Assembly: GCF_013044505.1 (NCBI RefSeq)
Contig: NZ_JABERD010000099.1
Location: 1-35,043, forward strand
Length of the DNA: 35,043 bases
DNA from: Streptomyces sp. S3(2020)
GTDB taxonomy: Bacteria > Actinomycetota > Actinomycetes > Streptomycetales > Streptomycetaceae
Direction: 5' to 3'
The position numbers and the translations under genes were made by a program. Below are positions 31,474-35,043 of the stretch, in pieces. Below the pieces are notes generated by a model. The model saw nothing but the letters and a program-made list of their open reading frames with translations, was not told the DNA's origin and ran no database searches. Position 1 is the stretch's first letter, and every line of letters begins with the position of its first letter.

Positions 31474-34422
31474 GTGGAGCTCAGCAGACGAACCTTCAGC
31501 GCCCTGGCCGGCACGACCGCGCTCGGCCTGGCGCTGACCGGCAGTGGCGGTGCGCTGCCGTCCTCCGCCGCGCCCGGACTCGTGCCCACGGGCCCTCCGC
31601 CGAGCCCGCCGACCGCCGACGGCAGCGGGCACACCGTCGGCTTCGACCGCTGTTCGCTGCTGGTCGACGGCCGGCGGCTGGTCCTGTGGTCGGGCGAGAT
31701 GCATCCGTTCCGGCTGCCGAGCCCGTCGCTGTGGCGGGACGTGCTGGAGAAGATGCGGGCGCACGGCTACAACGCGGTGAGCGTGTACGTCCCGTGGAAC
31801 TTCCACTCCCCCGCGCCCGGCGAGTACGACTTCACGGGCGTCCGCGATCTGGACCTGTTCCTGCGCACGGCCGCCGGGACCGGTCTGTACGTGATCCTGC
31901 GCCCGGGCCCGTACATCAACGCCGAGGTCGACGCGGGCGGTTTCCCGGGCTGGCTGACGGCGACGGAGGGCAGGGCCCGGACCACCGACCCCACCTACCT
32001 TGCGCACGCCGACGAGTGGCTGACGCGGGTGAACGCGATCGCCGTCCGGCATCTGTACACCAAGGGCACGGGCACGGTCCTGCTCTACCAGATCGAGAAC
32101 GCGTACGACGTCACCGGTGCGGACGCCCGCGCCTACATGTCCCACCTGTACAAGAAGGTGCGGGCGGACGGGATCGACGTCCCCCTCTTCCACAACGACA
32201 AGACCCGCGAGGGTCTTTGGGCGCCCGGCTCTTTCGACACCGGCGGGGAGAAGGGGAGTTGGCTGTACGGCTTCGACGGGTATCCGGCGCCCGACGAGGT
32301 CCCGCAGGACTGGGGGCGCTTCGGCACCCGGCGGGCGCCGGCCGCGAAGGCCAGCCCGAAGACCCCGGGTTTCCTCCCGGAGTTCGGCGGCGGCCGGCCC
32401 GATCCGTGGGGCGGGGCGGCGTTCGGCGGCAAGGGGTACGAGGAGGCGCGGCGGACCCGGGACGCGGCGTACGAGCGGCGCTTCCATCTCACCAACCTCG
32501 CCAACGGGATCACGCTGCACAACGTCTACATGACGTTCGGCGGCACCTCGTGGGGCTGGCTGCCGGCCCCGCAGGTCTACACGTCGTACGACTACGGGGC
32601 GGTCCTGGACGAGGGGCGCCGGCAGACGGCGAAGCTCGCCCCGATGCACCAGCTCGGCCATCTGCTGCGGCATGTCCCGGACTTCGCGAAGCTGGACCGG
32701 GCCAAGGACGTGACCTCCCCCGACGACCGGCTGAAGGTGTACCACCTGACCAACCGCGACACGGGCTCCCATGTCTACGTGGTGCGCAACGACTCCGCCG
32801 AGGACGTCACCGTCCCGCTGCCGGACGCCGGCATCGAGGTCCCGATGACCGTCCCGGCCCATGACGCCCGGCTGATCACCACCGAACTGAAGCTCGGGCG
32901 GCGGACGTTGAGGTACGCCACCGCCCAGCTCGCGATGTTCGTCGCCGCCGGGCGGCAGGACATCGCCGTCTTCTCCGGCCGGCACGGCGACATGGCCCAG
33001 GTCGTCCTGGAGTGCCCGGACGAGCCGGAGGCGACCCGCCTCGACGCGGAACCGGCGTGGATCTACGACCGCGGTCTGCTGCGGGTGACCGCCCCGCTCG
33101 GCGTCGGCCTGCTGGCCCGCGTGAAGGTGGAGAACGGCGGCTCCGGGCGCCCGCTGCTGCTGTGCTTCGCCGACGACGAGACCGCGCTGCGGCTGTGGCC
33201 GTACGAGACCCCGTCCGGGACGGTGCTGGTGTACGGCCCGTCGCTGGTGCGGTCCGTCACGCTGGAGGGCTCCACCGTGCACCTCACCGGTGACACGACC
33301 GTGCTGACCGGCCTGGAGGTGTGGGGGCCGCGCGGTATCGGCCAGGTCACCTGGAACGGGCAGCCGGTGCCGACCCGGGTCAGCGCCACCAACAGCCTCA
33401 TCGCCCTGAAGCCCCTGCCCGGTGTGGGCGCCGTGTCGCTGCCCGCGCTCGACACGGGCTGGCTGCGCCGCACCGAGAACCCCGAGTCCGAGCCGGACTT
33501 CGACGACTCGGCGTGGCGACAGGCCGACAAGAAGAGCTCGTTCAGCACCACTCCGGTGCCCGAGGGACAGCCGGTGCTCTTCGCGGACGACTACGGCTTC
33601 CACTACGGCGACGTCTGGTACCGCGGCCGCCTCACCGACGCCGAGGACGTGAAGTCGCTCTCGCTCGCCTACAGCACCGGCACCCAGGGCCTCCTGATGG
33701 CCTGGCTGGACGGGGAGCCGCTGGGCACCCACCGGATGCCGGTGCCGGACAAGAGGACGGCCCGGAAGGGCAGTTGGACGGCCACGGCGGACTTCGAGGT
33801 GCCTCAGGAGCTGAGGGACCGGGACGAGCATGTGCTGTCGGTCCTGGTACGGCGGATGCAGCACGACATGGACGGCGAGTGCCTCGACACCCACAAGGCG
33901 GCCCGGGGACTGACGTCCGCGCGGTTCAAGGGAGCCTCGCCCAAGGTGAGTTGGCGGGTCCAGGGCGCGGCGGCGGCCGATCCGGTGCGCGGCCCGCTGA
34001 ACAGCGGCGGTCTGTACGGGGAGCGGGAGGGCTGGCACCTTCCCGGCCATGACGACGGCGACTGGGAGCCGGTGAGGCTGCCGCGCGAGGACCGGCGGCA
34101 GGGCGTCACCTGGTACCGCACGTCCTTCCGGCTGTCCGTCGACCCCGGCATCGACGCCTCCATCGCCCTCACCCTCGACGACGACCGGAAGCGTGCCTAC
34201 CGGGTGCAAATCTTCCTCAACGGCTGGAACATGGGCCAGTACGTCAACGACGTCGGCCCCCAGCACACCTTCGTCCTGCCGAACGGCGTCCTGCGCACCC
34301 GGGGCGGCAACACCCTCGCCCTGGCGGTCATCTCGGACGGTACGACACAGGCGGGCCCGAAGGACGTACGGCTGACACTGCTGGGCGCGACGACGGGCGG
34401 GGTGACAGTGGCGAACGTCTGA
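31474..34422 (+). CDS. Secreted GH35 beta-galactosidase
   Basis: A 982-residue exported glycoside hydrolase. A Tat-like leader (LSRRTFSALAGTTALGLAL) precedes the GH35 TIM barrel: LWSGEMHPFRLP, GYNAVSVYVPWNFHSP, RPGPYINAEVDAGGFPGWL, YQIENAYD with the acid/base Glu, and PEFGGGRPDPWGG with the nucleophile Glu. Beta-sandwich domains follow, including jelly-roll-like parts with YRGRLTDAEDVKSL and TWYRTSFRLSVD. It should remove terminal galactose from galactans, arabinogalactan or similar glycans. The usual QIENEYG is altered to QIENAYD. The GTG at 31474 follows AGGAGG at ten bases. It is divergent from the Rrf2 gene and 14 bp upstream of the partial gene at 34437. Confidence 0.88.
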   Translation: MELSRRTFSALAGTTALGLALTGSGGALPSSAAPGLVPTGPPPSPPTADGSGHTVGFDRCSLLVDGRRLVLWSGEMHPFRLPSPSLWRDVLEKMRAHGYNAVSVYVPWNFHSPAPGEYDFTGVRDLDLFLRTAAGTGLYVILRPGPYINAEVDAGGFPGWLTATEGRARTTDPTYLAHADEWLTRVNAIAVRHLYTKGTGTVLLYQIENAYDVTGADARAYMSHLYKKVRADGIDVPLFHNDKTREGLWAPGSFDTGGEKGSWLYGFDGYPAPDEVPQDWGRFGTRRAPAAKASPKTPGFLPEFGGGRPDPWGGAAFGGKGYEEARRTRDAAYERRFHLTNLANGITLHNVYMTFGGTSWGWLPAPQVYTSYDYGAVLDEGRRQTAKLAPMHQLGHLLRHVPDFAKLDRAKDVTSPDDRLKVYHLTNRDTGSHVYVVRNDSAEDVTVPLPDAGIEVPMTVPAHDARLITTELKLGRRTLRYATAQLAMFVAAGRQDIAVFSGRHGDMAQVVLECPDEPEATRLDAEPAWIYDRGLLRVTAPLGVGLLARVKVENGGSGRPLLLCFADDETALRLWPYETPSGTVLVYGPSLVRSVTLEGSTVHLTGDTTVLTGLEVWGPRGIGQVTWNGQPVPTRVSATNSLIALKPLPGVGAVSLPALDTGWLRRTENPESEPDFDDSAWRQADKKSSFSTTPVPEGQPVLFADDYGFHYGDVWYRGRLTDAEDVKSLSLAYSTGTQGLLMAWLDGEPLGTHRMPVPDKRTARKGSWTATADFEVPQELRDRDEHVLSVLVRRMQHDMDGECLDTHKAARGLTSARFKGASPKVSWRVQGAAAADPVRGPLNSGGLYGEREGWHLPGHDDGDWEPVRLPREDRRQGVTWYRTSFRLSVDPGIDASIALTLDDDRKRAYRVQIFLNGWNMGQYVNDVGPQHTFVLPNGVLRTRGGNTLALAVISDGTTQAGPKDVRLTLLGATTGGVTVANV

Positions 34423-34436
34423 GGAGGGGAGACCTC

Positions 34437-35043
34437 GTGCGAAGACGGCGGTTCATCAGCGGGTTGGTCGGGGCGGGGGCCGGGATCGGGCTGGTCTCGT
34501 CGAGCGGCGGCACCGCCACCGGGGTCGCTGCGGCCGCCGCACCCCGGGTCCCCGGCCCGCACGACTGGCAGACCGTTCCGGCCCCGGCCTGCGCGCCGGC
34601 CGCCCAGCTCCTCGGCGTGGCGGCCGCGGGCCCGGACCTCGCGTGGGCCGTGGGCGAGGAGGGCCGCAGCGGTGGCACCCGCGGGGTGCCGCTCGCCCTG
34701 GTGTGGGACGGCGACGCGTGGACCCGCCTCGATCTCGGTCATCTCGGCCTCACCGGCGGGTATCTGCGCTCGGTCGCCGGTTCGGCGGGCGCCGCCTGGG
34801 CCGTCGGCACCGACGCGGCGGGCGTCGCCCGTCTGCTGCGCTGGGACGGGACGACCTGGCAGGAGTCCCTCTTCGCCGGGCGCCTGGCGTACGGGACGAG
34901 CCTCACCGGTGTGACGCTGGACGCCAAGGACCGCGTCTGGCTCTCCGGCCGCAACAGCGACGGCTGTGTGCTGCTGCGCGGCGTCGTACACCCAGACATC
35001 GCCGTCCGGTGCCACGCGGACACCGGCCGGGGCGCTGGTGGGC
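34437..35043 (+). CDS. Tat-exported beta-propeller-like protein, 3' truncated
   Basis: The frame is open from the GTG at 34437 to the window end, giving the first 202 residues. The leader (RRRRFISGLVGAGAGIGLV) is Tat-like. The mature part shows repeats of about 45-50 residues with a WDGxxW-type motif (LVWDGDAWTRLDL, LLRWDGTTWQESL) after AWAVG elements, as in secreted beta-propellers. AGGAGGGGAG precedes the start, and the GH35 stop is 14 bp upstream, so the two are probably co-transcribed. The partner function cannot be given from this fragment. Confidence 0.65.
   Translation, partial: MRRRRFISGLVGAGAGIGLVSSSGGTATGVAAAAAPRVPGPHDWQTVPAPACAPAAQLLGVAAAGPDLAWAVGEEGRSGGTRGVPLALVWDGDAWTRLDLGHLGLTGGYLRSVAGSAGAAWAVGTDAAGVARLLRWDGTTWQESLFAGRLAYGTSLTGVTLDAKDRVWLSGRNSDGCVLLRGVVHPDIAVRCHADTGRGAGG

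Noticed and set aside
31378..34266. A 2.9-kb open frame on the minus strand
   Set aside because: It is antisense to the GH35 gene and results from GC-rich third positions. It has an Arg/Gly/Val-rich composition and no domain.

Overview
The window is high-GC actinobacterial DNA and very probably comes from Streptomyces. Third codon positions are strongly G/C-biased and GTG starts are common. Secreted proteins carry twin-arginine or lipobox leaders. Dispersed Streptomyces-type intergenic elements occur near 60-230 and 18446-18510. TTA (bldA-type) codons are rare, and the paired XRE/DUF5753 plus DUF397 genes with an adjacent HATPase gene are typical of the genus. No rRNA, tRNA, insertion sequence, prophage or CRISPR array was recognised.

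Left region (513-16717), sugar uptake and catabolism. An SCO2400-like zinc-ribbon membrane protein is followed by a minus-strand importer operon resembling E. coli YtfQ-YtfR-YtfT-YjfF (galactofuranose type). This operon is interrupted, between the binding protein and the ATPase, by a 610-bp degenerate tandem array of 37 units of 15-17 bp plus a long stem-loop. A LacI-family regulator lies upstream of the operon, next to an almost lac-operator-like palindrome. Divergently, on the plus strand, come a DgoD-like enolase-superfamily dehydratase, a zinc dehydrogenase, a U32-like TIM-barrel protein, a second importer (ChvE/GguA/GguB type) and an aldose 1-epimerase. A shared near-palindrome (consensus close to CCGAAATWTCGAAC) lies upstream of the ytfQ-like gene, the dehydratase, the U32-like gene and the arabinanase gene at 20 kb, which suggests one regulon.

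Middle region (16897-21540). An aminotransferase with a long Pro/Met-rich tail is followed, on the minus strand, by two overlapping GH43 genes: a putative endo-arabinanase, and a GH43 enzyme with a CBM13 ricin-type domain. A small secreted protein gene is divergent from them. Extracellular arabinan cleavage feeding the two importers is the simplest reading.

Right region (21601-35043). This part is mixed: a DUF3500 lipoprotein, a Uma2-family nuclease-fold protein, a DUF4232-like lipoprotein, small hypothetical genes, two paralogous secreted intradiol-dioxygenase-like proteins, and a divergent HATPase / XRE-DUF397 regulatory module with a perfect palindrome between the two transcription units. 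It also holds a DUF4360 secreted protein, a TauE/SafE permease downstream of an Rrf2 regulator that lacks cysteines, a secreted GH35 beta-galactosidase, and the start of a further Tat-exported protein cut by the window edge.

All functional calls come from reading motifs. No database search was run.
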